Made by a program: the position numbers and the translations under genes. The notes beneath the pieces are model-generated. The model was not told the DNA's origin. It worked only from the letters and a program-made list of their open reading frames with translations, and ran no database searches. A DNA stretch of 64,000 nt from Pseudomonas californiensis. Lineage in GTDB: Bacteria; Pseudomonadota; Gammaproteobacteria; Pseudomonadales; Pseudomonadaceae. The stretch spans positions 62,001 to 126,000 of the forward strand of contig NZ_JAGTPK010000013.1 of the NCBI RefSeq assembly GCF_021147775.1, read 5' to 3'. Below, piece by piece: positions 18,601 to 26,335 of this stretch (its first letter is position 1; each line of letters opens with the position of its first letter).

Positions 18601-19416
18601 GCGCTGGATGAGCCGGACGATATGAATCCATTGGCGGCCAGGGTTCGTGAAGAGCGGCAAGGTTTCATCGCCGAAGGGCTGAACGAAGAAGAAGCAGCCC
18701 GACAGGCCGGCTGGCGGATTTTCGGAGCCAAGCCTGGTGCGTATGGCGCTGGGGTGCAAGGCGCGATTGACGGCCGCTTGTGGCAAAGCCGCGACGATCT
18801 GGCCGAGGTGTATCTCAACTGGGGCGGTTATGCCTATGGCGCCTCGGACGAAGGCACGCCGGCCCGGCAACGGTTCGCCCAACGACTGTCGCAGGTCCAG
18901 GCGGTATTGCAGAATCAGGACAACCGAGAGCACGACCTGCTGGACTCGAACGATTACTACCAGTTCCAGGGCGGCATGCTGGCCGCGAGCGAGAGCCTCA
19001 GCGGCGGTAAAACAGCCAGTTACCATGGCGACCATAGTCAGCCGGACTTGCCGAAAATCCGCACGCTGAAAGAAGAGTTGAACCGGGTGATCCGCTCGCG
19101 TGCCGCCAACCCGAAATGGATCGACGGCGTCAAACGCCATGGTTATAAGGGTGCGTTCGAGATGGCCGCGACCGTCGACTTCCTGTTTGCCTTCGACGCC
19201 ACTACCGAGCTGATCGATGATCACCAGTACGCGCTGCTGGCGGATGCTTACCTGCTCGACCCATCGACCCGGGAATTCATTCAGCAACACAACCCCGATG
19301 CTCTGCGCGACATGACCGAACGCATGCTCGAAGCCCAGCAGCGCGGGCTGTGGCAGGAACCCGGTGAATACCAGCAAGCGCTGGAAAATCTGTTGTTGGA
19401 CATAGAAGAGAACTGA
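15652..19416 (+). CDS. cobN: Cobaltochelatase large subunit CobN
   Basis: 1254 residues, the normal CobN/BchH-like size. Recognisable blocks include VALILANYPTRDGRIGNGVG, GLDTPAAALNIL, the strongly conserved YHDPDLVPPHGYLAFYFWLR and HVGKHGNLEWLPGKGVGLS, and near the C-terminus HGYKGAFEMAATVDFLFAFD. CobN holds hydrogenobyrinic acid a,c-diamide and cobalt while an AAA+ pair (small and medium subunits) drives insertion. The next gene starts inside its stop codon (ATGA), so the chelatase subunits are translationally coupled. Confidence 0.95.
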   Translation: MHLLRTQPGGFVPDDSIADLGQTPAELVILCSGDSSLALLAEAAQQLPDDYPTLRLANPMQVQNHASVDLYVDEVLRHAKVILISLHGGIGYWRYGVERLMELAARGVQVILVPGDDRPDPELSDLSTVPAAARDRLWQFLRQGGLQNALDLYRCMASTWLARDYPWAEPAPLPRTAVYHPNLASAAVKDWQAQWHIEWPVVALLFYRSHLQAANTGFIDEFCARLQAQGINPLPIAVASLKEPGCFKQVEDWLDETEVELILNTTGFAQSSPEAPHLRPFRRNVPVIQAICAQDNEPAWQASEQGLGARDLAMHIALPELDGRIISRPISFKDLAWRSERSQSDVVCYRAQPERMDFVAQLARRWIELARLPNGEKRVALILANYPTRDGRIGNGVGLDTPAAALNILRAMEAEGYPLAGLPDSGTELIQQLLGGVTNDLDTIDLRPCQQSMALDEYLSAFNDLPQANRDAVNARWGEPAADPMFRAGRMMIAGLRFGLTFVGIQPARGYQVDTSAVYHDPDLVPPHGYLAFYFWLRKAYGAHAVVHVGKHGNLEWLPGKGVGLSEHCWPDAVLGPMPNIYPFIVNDPGEGAQAKRRTQAVIIDHLMPPLTRAETYGPLRNLELLADEFYEAQLLDPRRAQELQRDILQLVRETRIDRELELDESAGSDADAAVWLPRLDTYLCDLKESQIRDGLHIFGQSPQGRLRVDTLLALLRIPRGDGRGAQSSLLRALSKAFDLGFDPLDCDLAEPWQGPRPSALLAVSDDPWRSAGDARERLELYAAVLIERIDAGEHIQDLPAHDDLALILDSLREVVAPRLDACGPGEMQGMLDALSGRFVPAGPSGAPSRGRLDVLPTGRNFFTVDVRNLPTTTAWRIGFQSANLLLERHLQDHGDHLRQLGLSVWGTATMRTGGDDIAQAMALMGVRPVWATGSQRVDDFEILPISLLDRPRVDVTLRVSGFFRDAFANLIRLFDAAVQAVAALDEPDDMNPLAARVREERQGFIAEGLNEEEAARQAGWRIFGAKPGAYGAGVQGAIDGRLWQSRDDLAEVYLNWGGYAYGASDEGTPARQRFAQRLSQVQAVLQNQDNREHDLLDSNDYYQFQGGMLAASESLSGGKTASYHGDHSQPDLPKIRTLKEELNRVIRSRAANPKWIDGVKRHGYKGAFEMAATVDFLFAFDATTELIDDHQYALLADAYLLDPSTREFIQQHNPDALRDMTERMLEAQQRGLWQEPGEYQQALENLLLDIEEN

Positions 19417-20444
19417 TGACGTTGCCTGACCCAAGCCTGACCGCCATACCTCATTTTCCGCTGGCCGCCATAGTCGGCGCCGATGACATGAAGCTGGCGC
19501 TGTGCCTGACCGCCATTGATCCGCGTATTGGCGGCGTGCTGATCGAGGGACCGCGTGGCATGGCAAAATCCACGCTGGCCCGCGGTCTTGCAGACCTGTT
19601 GGCAAGCGGTCAGTTCGTCACCCTGCCATTGGGCGCTACCGAGGAGCGGCTGGTCGGCACGCTGGATCTCGACGCTGCGCTTAACGAAGGCCGGGCACGT
19701 TTTTCACCCGGTGTGTTGGCCAAGGCCGATGGCGGCGTTCTCTATGTCGACGAAGTCAATCTGCTGGCTGATCATCTGGTCGATCTGTTGTTGGATGTCG
19801 CTGCCAGTGGTGTGAATCTGGTGGAGCGTGACGGCATCTCGCATCGGCATGCTGCACGCTTCGTGTTGATTGGCACCATGAACCCGGAAGAGGGTGAGCT
19901 GCGGCCGCAATTGCTTGATCGCTTTGGGTTGAACGTGGCGCTGAGTGGCCAGACGTTGCCAGTCGAGCGTGGCCAGATCATCCGCAGGCGCCTGGACTTC
20001 GATGCTGATCCACAGGGGTTTTGTCAGCATTGGCAGGAACATCAGGACGCGCTCAAGCGTCGTTGCGAGCAGGCACGTGCGCTGTTGCCGAGCATTGAGC
20101 TGGATGACACATCGCTGGGGCTGATCACCGAACGTTGCTTTGCCGCAGGCGTGGACGGCATGCGTGCCGACCTCGTGTGGTTGCGAGCGGCCAGGGCACA
20201 TGCCGCGTGGCGCGGTGCCAGACAGATCGAAACCCAGGACATTGATGCAGTGGCCGAGTTTGCCCTGCGCCATAGACGTCGCGAGCACGCGCCGCCACCG
20301 CAAAGCCCGGAAACGCCGCCGCCAGGCCAGCCGCCTAAACAGACCGAGACGCAAGGCGGGCAGGGCAGTTGGGGTGATTTACCCGCTCAGGCAGTTCCCA
20401 CTGGCGCACGTCGTGAAGTGCCGAGCTGGCCAAAAAAGCCCTAG
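19416..20444 (+). CDS. Chelatase AAA+ subunit, ChlI-like small form (zero-frame product of the chlI/chlD gene)
   Basis: 342 residues. AAA+ ATPase of the Mg-chelatase ChlI/ChlD N-domain type: Walker A GPRGMAKST (45-53), Walker B VLYVDEVN (108-115), sensor motif GTMNPEEGELRPQLLDRFG (153-171). Residues 279-342 are a proline/glutamine-rich linker, usual between the AAA+ and VWA domains of ChlD. The stop TAG at 20442-20444 comes 3 nt after an A_AAA_AAG heptamer. The AAA+ domain alone can serve as the small (ATPase) subunit, and a -1 frameshift at the heptamer extends it into the VWA domain. It starts within the cobN stop. Confidence 0.9.
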   Translation: MTLPDPSLTAIPHFPLAAIVGADDMKLALCLTAIDPRIGGVLIEGPRGMAKSTLARGLADLLASGQFVTLPLGATEERLVGTLDLDAALNEGRARFSPGVLAKADGGVLYVDEVNLLADHLVDLLLDVAASGVNLVERDGISHRHAARFVLIGTMNPEEGELRPQLLDRFGLNVALSGQTLPVERGQIIRRRLDFDADPQGFCQHWQEHQDALKRRCEQARALLPSIELDDTSLGLITERCFAAGVDGMRADLVWLRAARAHAAWRGARQIETQDIDAVAEFALRHRRREHAPPPQSPETPPPGQPPKQTETQGGQGSWGDLPAQAVPTGARREVPSWPKKP

Positions 20445-20479
20445 GCATCCGCCCTCGTGCAACACAGGGGGCGGATGCC
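20432..20479 (+). other. Programmed -1 ribosomal frameshift signal (slippery heptamer plus stem-loop)
   Basis: The zero frame reads CCA AAA AAG CCC TAG, giving the slippery heptamer A_AAA_AAG at 20432-20438 in the required phase. After a 5-nt spacer comes a stem-loop: GGCATCCGCCC (20444-20454) pairs perfectly with GGGCGGATGCC (20469-20479), extendable by U-G and C-G pairs to 13 bp with a 10-nt loop. In the -1 frame a TGA at 20414-20416 closes the frame upstream, so the shift can only occur in the 20417-20441 window, exactly where the heptamer lies. The -1 frame then runs open to 21109. Confidence 0.85.
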
Positions 20480-21109
20480 ATTCCCCGCCCTGGCCGGTTG
20501 GTGACTGGCAGGCAAGGTCCGGCTCGTTCGGGTGTCGACGGCGCTGTGCAGTGGGTGCCGACGCTGCTGCGCGGTCGACCAAAGAAAAGCCATGATCTGA
20601 TTCGCCAGCCGCGCAGCAGTCGACCGAGTGAGTTGTTGCTGGTGATTGTCGACGCCTCGGCTTCGACACGCCGGCATCACGCACTGAGCCAGGCCAAGGG
20701 TGTGCTGTCTCAAGTATTCGATGACGCTTATCGCCGTCGCGCTCGTCTCGCCCTACTGACCGCCAGCGGCCAGTCACCGCGCTGGCAGCATCAGGGTCTG
20801 AAAGCGTCTGCCGCATTGAGCCCGTGGCTTGAAGCGCTGGGTGCTGGAGGCGGTACGCCGCTGTCGGCGGCCCTCGAACAGGCTGGCGAATGGCTTGCGC
20901 AGCGACAGAGACGATATCCTGCAGAACAGCAGCGGGTGTTGGTGCTGACGGACGGCAGAATAAAACAGCTCCCCGTCGTGCCTGCTTTTGGCTGCGACAG
21001 CTTGCTGATCGATATCGAGAAAGGGCCGATCCGACTCGGCAGGGCAAGGGAGCTGGCACGCACCCTTGGCGCCGATTATCGGCACATCGACGAGCTGGCG
21101 CCAATTTGA
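20438..21109 (+). CDS. VWA (ChlD C-terminal) domain, read as the -1 frame extension of the ChlI-like gene
   Basis: 224 codons counted from the frameshift point. Joined to 19416-20438 they give a 564-residue ChlD-like medium subunit. The extension carries QWVPTLLRGRPKK and then a von Willebrand A domain with MIDAS motif DASAST (fusion residues about 413-418), a GGGTPLSAALEQA loop and VLVLTDGR. An independent start is unlikely: the first possible initiators are TTG 20498 and GTG 20501, with no Shine-Dalgarno, just downstream of the hairpin, and they would drop conserved upstream residues. In ChlD/CobT the VWA domain binds the large subunit. Annotation pipelines would probably list this as a separate VWA protein. 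Confidence 0.82.
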   Translation, partial: ALGIRPRATQGADAIPRPGRLVTGRQGPARSGVDGAVQWVPTLLRGRPKKSHDLIRQPRSSRPSELLLVIVDASASTRRHHALSQAKGVLSQVFDDAYRRRARLALLTASGQSPRWQHQGLKASAALSPWLEALGAGGGTPLSAALEQAGEWLAQRQRRYPAEQQRVLVLTDGRIKQLPVVPAFGCDSLLIDIEKGPIRLGRARELARTLGADYRHIDELAPI

Positions 21110-21156
21110 TGCATAAGGATGAAGCTCGACAGTAAGATGTCGACCTCAATCAAGCC

Positions 21157-21281
21157 TTCATGAGCAAGCTCGCACTTCAGACTTCATTCTCCTGTGGGAG
21201 AGAGCTTGCTCACGAAGAGGCCATTACATACGCAAGAGATGTACTGGCTGCCGCTCAACCTTCGTGAGCAAGTGCGTTCCC
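21157..21281. repeat. Cluster of degenerate Pseudomonas REP sequences
   Basis: Three related segments: TGAGCAAGCTCGCACTTCAG from 21161, the forward element TGTGGGAGAGAGCTTGCTCA from 21193 (continuing CGAAGAGGCC), and an inverted element CTTCGTGAGCAAGTGCGTTC from 21260 (continuing CCAC). They match the GTGGGAGCGAGCTTGCTCGCGAAG REP core known in fluorescent pseudomonads with a few substitutions. The forward and inverted pair form a REP doublet about 40 bp apart, just after the chelatase gene and convergent with the next minus-strand gene. Confidence 0.75.
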
Positions 21282-21312
21282 ACTTCAGCCATCACAGATG
21301 GCCCTGATGACA

Positions 21313-21579
21313 TCAGGCGGGCATGGTCCACGGCTTGAGGGCATAGCCGTCGTTGGCGATTTCTGCGCGGGCCTGTTCAAGTGCGCTGGCCAGCTGCGCC
21401 TTGTCGGAGTAAGCGCTGCTTGGGATCTGCTTGCGGCCGATGCGGTTGCTGATACGGTCCAGCACCGTCAGGCTCAGTTCGCCATTCCCGTCCTGCGGTG
21501 CCCAGGCAACGCACTGGAAGGGTTCAAAAGCGTGTCCAGCGATCAGGAGTGCATCGTTGAAGCGCAGTGGGGCGTTCAT
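21313..21579 (-). CDS. Small conserved hypothetical protein
   Basis: 88 residues beginning MNAPLRFNDALLIAGHAFEP. GAGGAAA lies 6-12 nt before ATG 21579, supporting real translation. No signal peptide, membrane helix or known motif. The pattern of a beta-rich N-terminal half (ALLIAGHAFEPFQCVAWAPQ, GELSLTVLDRI) and a helical C-terminal half resembles small cytosolic Pseudomonas proteins of unknown function. I do not recognise the family with confidence. Confidence 0.65.
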   Translation of the reverse strand: MNAPLRFNDALLIAGHAFEPFQCVAWAPQDGNGELSLTVLDRISNRIGRKQIPSSAYSDKAQLASALEQARAEIANDGYALKPWTMPA

Positions 21580-21943
21580 GGTCGTTTCCTCAAGGTGCCC
21601 ATATCAATGCAGTCAGGTCGGTGGGCTGACCGTCCGACTGGTTATTGTGTTGTTGGTACTTGTGTTGATGAGCGACAGGCGCTGGTGAGTCACACCCTTT
21701 TCAGAAATTTTCCAGATTTTTATAAGACTGTGGCGTTTTAAACGTTCGCAAGAATGCAGTCCTGGACTCGGCAGCGTCGTCACGACGGCGTTACAGCGGT
21801 AATGACGTTTGGTTATGGGGGTTAGACGTAAACGGTACAAGGCTGTGTCAAATATTTGCTAATGTAAAGTTCGGGCTCGCCAACATATTGTTTATAAAAC
21901 GTTTTTAATAACCCCATTAGACGCCGGGCGCCAAGGAACCTCT
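21580..21943. other. 364-bp divergent intergenic region
   Basis: AT-richer than its surroundings. It holds the promoters of the 88-residue protein gene and of the VpsR-like regulator. TTTATAAAACG at about 21892-21901 is a plausible -10 region for the latter. No hairpin or repeat of note. Confidence 0.4.
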
Positions 21944-23269
21944 ATGCATGAATCGGCCCCAACGCGACGTCTGTTGATTGTTGACCCTTGTGATGATCTT
22001 CACGCATTGACCCCTGTGTTGCATGCCGCCGGTTGGACGGTGCACAGCAGCCCATTGGAGTCATCGCTCGATATGGCCTGTGACGTCGGCGTTATCCGAC
22101 TGATGCCGGTTCATTTTGAGCATTCTGAAATGGTCAGGGACCTGATTAGCCGCACCGATGCGCAATGGATCGCGGTGTTGACGCCGGATGATTTGCGCCG
22201 GGAAAAGATCGGGGATTTCGTCTGCGAGTGGTTTTTTGACTTTCATACCCTGCCATTTGATGTCGCCCGTATGCAGGTCACCCTGGGCAGGGCTTATGGC
22301 ATGGCACGCCTGTGCACAGGTGGTGCTACGCATACGCCAGGCGGTGATCATGAAATGTTGGGTGAGAGCCGACCGGTGCGGGAGTTGCGCAGGCTCCTGA
22401 GTAAATTGGCACCGACCGAGTCGCCGGTATTGATTCGTGGTGAACGGGGTACTGGCAAGGAGCTGGTTGCACGCACTTTACATCTGCAATCGCAGCGACG
22501 TAACAAGCCGTTTGTTGCAGTCAATTGCAGTTCGATTGCCGAGCATCTGATTCACGCTGAGCTGTTTGGTTATGAGAAAGGCGCGTTCAACGGTGCACAG
22601 GAACGCAGGATCGGCCGTATTGAAGCGGCCAATGGCGGCACATTGTTTCTGGACGAGATTGGCGACTTGCCACTCGAAGTCCAGGCCCATTTGTTGCGCT
22701 TTATACAGGAGCGACAGATAGACCGCATAGGCGGTACCGAACCCATTGTAATGGACGTGCGCGTGTTGGCCGCGACCCATGTGGACCTTGAATCGGCAAT
22801 TCGCAAGAAGCGCTTTCGAGAGGATCTGTATTACCTGCTCAATGTGTTGCAGGTAGGCACGGCGCCGCTGCGCGAACGACTGGGCGATCTGGCGATGCTG
22901 GCCAATCATTTCGCACATTTCTTCAGTCAGGAAACCGGCAGGCGAGCACGCAATTTCAGTCAGGACGCGTTGATTGCCATGGGCAAGCACGACTGGCCCG
23001 GCAATGTTCGCGAGCTGGCGAATCGGGTGCGCCGTGGTCTGGTGCTGGCCGAGGGCAGGCAGATTGAAGCGGCTGATCTTGGCTTGCTTGGGGAGGAGGA
23101 TGTCGCAGGTGCCATGGGAACGCTGGACGATTACAAATCACGTGCCGAGCGTCAGGCTCTGTGTGATGTGTTGACTCGTCACAGCGATAACCTAAGCGTC
23201 GCGGCCAGAGTGCTGGGCATTTCACGGCCGACCTTTTACCGGCTGCTGCACAAGCATCAGATCCGGTGA
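21944..23269 (+). CDS. VpsR-like enhancer-binding-protein-family regulator with an altered GAFTGA loop
   Basis: 441 residues. An N-terminal receiver-like domain (8-120, RRLLIVDPCDDLHALTPVLH) is followed by a complete AAA+ domain (about 138-365; Walker A GERGTGKE at 166-173, Walker B GTLFLDEIGD) and a Fis-type helix-turn-helix (LSVAARVLGISRPTFYRLLH). The sigma-54 contacting loop reads GAFNGA (213-218) where GAFTGA is expected. The threonine is needed for sigma-54 contact in canonical members, and family members lacking it (such as VpsR) act with sigma-70. The receiver lacks an obvious standard acidic pocket, so it may sense a ligand such as cyclic-di-GMP rather than a phosphate. Its 3' end overlaps the convergent kinase-like gene by 48 bp. 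Confidence 0.85.
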   Translation: MHESAPTRRLLIVDPCDDLHALTPVLHAAGWTVHSSPLESSLDMACDVGVIRLMPVHFEHSEMVRDLISRTDAQWIAVLTPDDLRREKIGDFVCEWFFDFHTLPFDVARMQVTLGRAYGMARLCTGGATHTPGGDHEMLGESRPVRELRRLLSKLAPTESPVLIRGERGTGKELVARTLHLQSQRRNKPFVAVNCSSIAEHLIHAELFGYEKGAFNGAQERRIGRIEAANGGTLFLDEIGDLPLEVQAHLLRFIQERQIDRIGGTEPIVMDVRVLAATHVDLESAIRKKRFREDLYYLLNVLQVGTAPLRERLGDLAMLANHFAHFFSQETGRRARNFSQDALIAMGKHDWPGNVRELANRVRRGLVLAEGRQIEAADLGLLGEEDVAGAMGTLDDYKSRAERQALCDVLTRHSDNLSVAARVLGISRPTFYRLLHKHQIR

Positions 23270-23791
23270 GGCTGACAGCAGTTGAATCACCGCCGCCATG
23301 GCCTGTTCGCAGCGTTGCTCCCAATTGCCGCCGAGTACCTGATAGCGCTGCGAGTTGCGGTCAAGCCAATCCAGGCTGGCGCTGAAGAACGCTTGACGTT
23401 CAGCCAGTTTCGGCTGGCAGCGCTGACCATCACTGACCCAATCGACTTCCTCGGGGGACAGCAACAAGTGCAGGTCATAGTGCCTGCTCAGCAATTGTTG
23501 TTCGATCCATTGCGGGCAATCTCCAAACAGTGCTTCGCTCCAGAGTATGTTGCTCAACAGGTGCGTATCGAGAATCAGCAGCTCGGGTGAGCTGGCGCGC
23601 GCTGCGTCTTCCCTGCCGAGCTGTCCTTGAGCGATGGGTGTGATATCGCTGTAACAGGTGTCACGGGCGTGTTGCTCAATGAAATGCCGGACATACTCAC
23701 CGACCAGCACGCCACCGAATCGGCGTTGTATCTGCGCGGAAAGCCAGCTTTTGCCACTGGACTCCGGGCCAGTCAACACGAGCACTTTCAT
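23222..23791 (-). CDS. NadR-type ribosylnicotinamide-kinase-like P-loop ATPase
   Basis: 189 residues from ATG 23791. Walker A GPESSGKS (residues 8-15), then VGEYVRHFIEQHARD, LILDTHLLSNILWSE and LLLSPEEVDWVSDGQR match the kinase domain of NadR. It lacks the nucleotidyltransferase domain of full NadR. Its start overlaps the pnuC stop (ATGA), so it is coupled to the transporter, and together they make a salvage unit: PnuC moves nicotinamide riboside inward and the kinase traps it as NMN. The 3' end overlaps the convergent regulator gene by 48 bp. Confidence 0.85.
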   Translation of the reverse strand: MKVLVLTGPESSGKSWLSAQIQRRFGGVLVGEYVRHFIEQHARDTCYSDITPIAQGQLGREDAARASSPELLILDTHLLSNILWSEALFGDCPQWIEQQLLSRHYDLHLLLSPEEVDWVSDGQRCQPKLAERQAFFSASLDWLDRNSQRYQVLGGNWEQRCEQAMAAVIQLLSASPDLMLVQQPVKGRP

Positions 23792-24351
23792 CGGGCCAGC
23801 GCCAGATCGTTGCGCCACTCACGCCAACCCTGAATGGCCAGGAGGGTGAACAGGCCGTACACCGCGGCCACCAGGTGCAGCCCTTGGTAGACGAACATAC
23901 CGACGTAAACCGTATCGAGCACCACCCACAACGGCCAGCATTGCACGCGTTTCTGCGCCATCCAGACCTGTGCCACCAGGCTGAAACCCGTGAGAGCTGC
24001 GTCCAGCCAGGGTTGAGTGGCACCAGTGAACTGCGCCATGCCTGCCCCCAGACACAAGCTGATGACGCAGCCCACGCCCAGGCCCGCCACTACCGAGCCG
24101 CGCTGCAGAGCGGTGACTGTCCGAACCGGCAAGCCATTCCCGTGGCGCGTCCATTGCAGCCACCCGTAGAGTTGCAAGCCGGCGTAGATCACCTGCAACA
24201 ACATGCCCGAGTACAGTTTTACGCCGAAGAATATCCAGATGTAGATGACCACCATCACCAGACCGACAGGCCAGCCCCATGGGTTCTGCTTTACGGTCAG
24301 CCATACTGCGATCACGCCGAAGGCAGCGGCAAAGAGTTCAAGCCCTGACAT
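23788..24351 (-). CDS. pnuC: PnuC-family nicotinamide riboside transporter
   Basis: 187 residues with about seven hydrophobic helices. The family motif WGWPVGLVMVVIYIWIFFGV (residues 25-44) and KLYSGMLLQVIYAGLQLYGW follow each other as in PnuC. No riboswitch was found upstream. Coupled to the NadR-like kinase, which points to nicotinamide riboside rather than thiamine or riboflavin as the cargo (inference). Confidence 0.88.
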   Translation of the reverse strand: MSGLELFAAAFGVIAVWLTVKQNPWGWPVGLVMVVIYIWIFFGVKLYSGMLLQVIYAGLQLYGWLQWTRHGNGLPVRTVTALQRGSVVAGLGVGCVISLCLGAGMAQFTGATQPWLDAALTGFSLVAQVWMAQKRVQCWPLWVVLDTVYVGMFVYQGLHLVAAVYGLFTLLAIQGWREWRNDLALAR

Positions 24352-24595
24352 GGCAGCTCCTGTTCAGATAGATGGCGTTCGGGCGGGGGCGCGATTGTAA
24401 GCGTTTATGGGCGAGAGCAGGAAGAAGAGCAGGTTGCGATACTGGCAGCAGGTCAGTTGCCTGCAGGTCTGCTAGCATTCGGCGCTTTGCGGAGCTTTCT
24501 TCAAGGTCCGTTCAGGTTTGCAACGGCATAGTGGCAGCCATTTTTTTACGACAACACTAATGAATGGGCGAGCCGCAGGCATCGCTTTTGGGGGA

Positions 24596-25429
24596 ATGAT
24601 GGATCTTTGGACCGCCGCTCAGGCGTTGATTTTGGGTGTTGTAGAAGGGTTGACGGAATTCTTGCCGATTTCCAGCACAGGGCATCAGATCATCGTCGCC
24701 GACCTGATCGACTTCGGCGGTGATCGAGCCATGGCGTTCAACATCATCATCCAGTTGGGCGCCATTCTGGCGGTGGTATGGGAGTTTCGTCGCAAGATTC
24801 TCGACGTCGTTGTCGGTCTGCCGAAACAGCAGCAGGCACAACGTTTCACCCTGAATCTGTTGATCGCGTTCTGTCCGGCGGTGGTGCTTGGCGTGATCTT
24901 CGCTGATCTGATCCATCATTACCTGTTCAACCCCATTACCGTGGCGGCTGCGCTGGTGGTCGGCGGCGTGATCATGTTGTGGGCCGAGCGTCGCGAGCAC
25001 ACGGTGCGTACCAAAACCGTGGATGACATGAACTGGAGCGACGCGCTCAAGATCGGCTTCGTGCAGTGTCTGGCCATGATCCCTGGTACTTCACGCTCCG
25101 GCTCAACCATTATTGGCGGCCTGTTGTTCGGTCTGTCCCGCAAGGCTGCGACCGAGTTTTCGTTCTTCCTTGCCATGCCGACCATGGTCGGTGCTGCGGT
25201 CTACTCTGGTTACAAGTACAGGGACATGTTCCGCCCGGATGATTTTGCCGTCTTTGCCGTCGGCTTCATCACTTCGTTCATTTTCGCAATGATTGCGGTG
25301 CGTGGGCTGCTCAAGTTCATCGCCACGCATAGCTATGCCGTGTTTGCCTGGTACCGGATTGCCTTCGGCCTGCTGATTCTGGCGACCTGGCAGTTTGGCT
25401 GGATCGACTGGGCGTCTGCCAAGGCATGA
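24596..25429 (+). CDS. uppP: Undecaprenyl-diphosphatase UppP (BacA)
   Basis: 277 residues (ATG 24596, or ATG 24599 one codon on; GGGGGA lies right before). Membrane protein with the catalytic signatures [20 protein letters not shown] (residues about 13-32) and [20 protein letters not shown] (about 162-181). It recycles the undecaprenyl carrier of cell-wall synthesis and can give bacitracin resistance. Longer in-frame starts (24518, 24560) do not align with the family. Its stop overlaps the start of the next gene (ATGA). Confidence 0.93.
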   Translation: MMDLWTAAQALILGVVEGLTEFLPISSTGHQIIVADLIDFGGDRAMAFNIIIQLGAILAVVWEFRRKILDVVVGLPKQQQAQRFTLNLLIAFCPAVVLGVIFADLIHHYLFNPITVAAALVVGGVIMLWAERREHTVRTKTVDDMNWSDALKIGFVQCLAMIPGTSRSGSTIIGGLLFGLSRKAATEFSFFLAMPTMVGAAVYSGYKYRDMFRPDDFAVFAVGFITSFIFAMIAVRGLLKFIATHSYAVFAWYRIAFGLLILATWQFGWIDWASAKA

Positions 25430-25860
25430 CGAGCGAGCGGGAATCAAGGCAGTCGGCCAGCCGGAGCAGGCCACCTGTTCAGCAGTTGCAACTCAAGTTG
25501 TTTGTGCTGTTGCTGTTGTGCGCGCTGCCGGTGTACGGCGCGGTGTCGCTGTGGGTCAGGCAAGGCATGATGGTCCCGGCAATTGCCATGCTGGTCATGA
25601 GCATGCTGGCCTTTGTGCTTTATCGGCGCGACAAGCGCCGGGCGGGAGCGGGCGGCCAGCGTACGCTAGAGAACGTGTTGCATGCCATGGAGCTTCTGGG
25701 GGGCTGGCCGGGCGCGCTGGTGGCGCAACAAGTGTTCAGGCACAAGACCCGCAAGGTGTCTTTTCAGGTCGTCTTCTGGTTGATCGTTCTGGTGCATCAA
25801 GCGTTATGGATCGACTGGCTGTTTCTGGGTCGTCGACTCTGGCGTTGGCTGCCGCTGTAG
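25426..25860 (+). CDS. DUF1294-family membrane protein
   Basis: 144 residues. A basic N-terminus ([20 protein letters not shown]) is followed by two helices, then the DUF1294 signature of [20 protein letters not shown] and [20 protein letters not shown] with HKTRKVSFQ, and a last hydrophobic segment. The ATG overlaps the uppP stop by four bases, so it is in the same operon. Function unknown. Some members of the family are fused to cold-shock domains, which is not the case here. Confidence 0.85.
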   Translation: MTSERESRQSASRSRPPVQQLQLKLFVLLLLCALPVYGAVSLWVRQGMMVPAIAMLVMSMLAFVLYRRDKRRAGAGGQRTLENVLHAMELLGGWPGALVAQQVFRHKTRKVSFQVVFWLIVLVHQALWIDWLFLGRRLWRWLPL

Positions 25861-25867
25861 CTGCCTG

Positions 25868-26212
25868 TCAGAGAAGCAAGGCGATTTGCTGGCGCTTCGG
25901 CAAACGGCTCACCACCAGTTGATGGGACCGGGTCAGCAGATCGCGAATCTCCTCGTCGCTCAAGGCGTGCGGCTCCGGCACGCTGATCCAGTGTGCTCGC
26001 GCCAGATAAGGCGCGGGACGAATACAGGGGCGGTCGACGTAACCCAGAAACAGATCGGGGTGGACCTTGAACGACAGGCCTTTGCCTGCCAGGTCCATCA
26101 CCGCGAACATCTTGGTGTGTGCCACTGAAAACACCCTGACGCCTCCCCATTTGTAGTCTTCCTGCGCGCCGGGCAGCGCCAGGCAAAATGCGGCGATGTT
26201 TTCTCTGTGCAT
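25868..26212 (-). CDS. MmcQ/YjbR-family protein
   Basis: 114 residues. FCLALPGAQEDYKWGGVRVF, FAVMDLAGKGLSFKVHPDLF and the C-terminal YLARAHWISVPEPHALSDEE with IRDLLTRSHQLV are the marks of the YjbR/MmcQ fold, a CyaY-like double-wing DNA-binding family of unclear role. Single gene, convergent with the DUF1294 gene 7 bp away and divergent from the PcaD-like gene. Confidence 0.88.
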   Translation of the reverse strand: MHRENIAAFCLALPGAQEDYKWGGVRVFSVAHTKMFAVMDLAGKGLSFKVHPDLFLGYVDRPCIRPAPYLARAHWISVPEPHALSDEEIRDLLTRSHQLVVSRLPKRQQIALLL

Positions 26213-26335
26213 GAGGGCTCCTGGTCATTCGTCAAACCGTAAGGCGTTCGATAGCCGCACGGATATTCGATCAGCGGATTGTAAGCCGTTGCCATACTCA
26301 CTAGTGTGCTGGTTTTGCCTTTTCAGGAGCCTCAC

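Noticed and set aside
20498..21109. An independent gene for the VWA domain starting at TTG 20498 or GTG 20501
   Set aside because: No Shine-Dalgarno, start sits just past the frameshift hairpin, and the open frame continues upstream exactly to the slippery site. The frameshift model explains it better.
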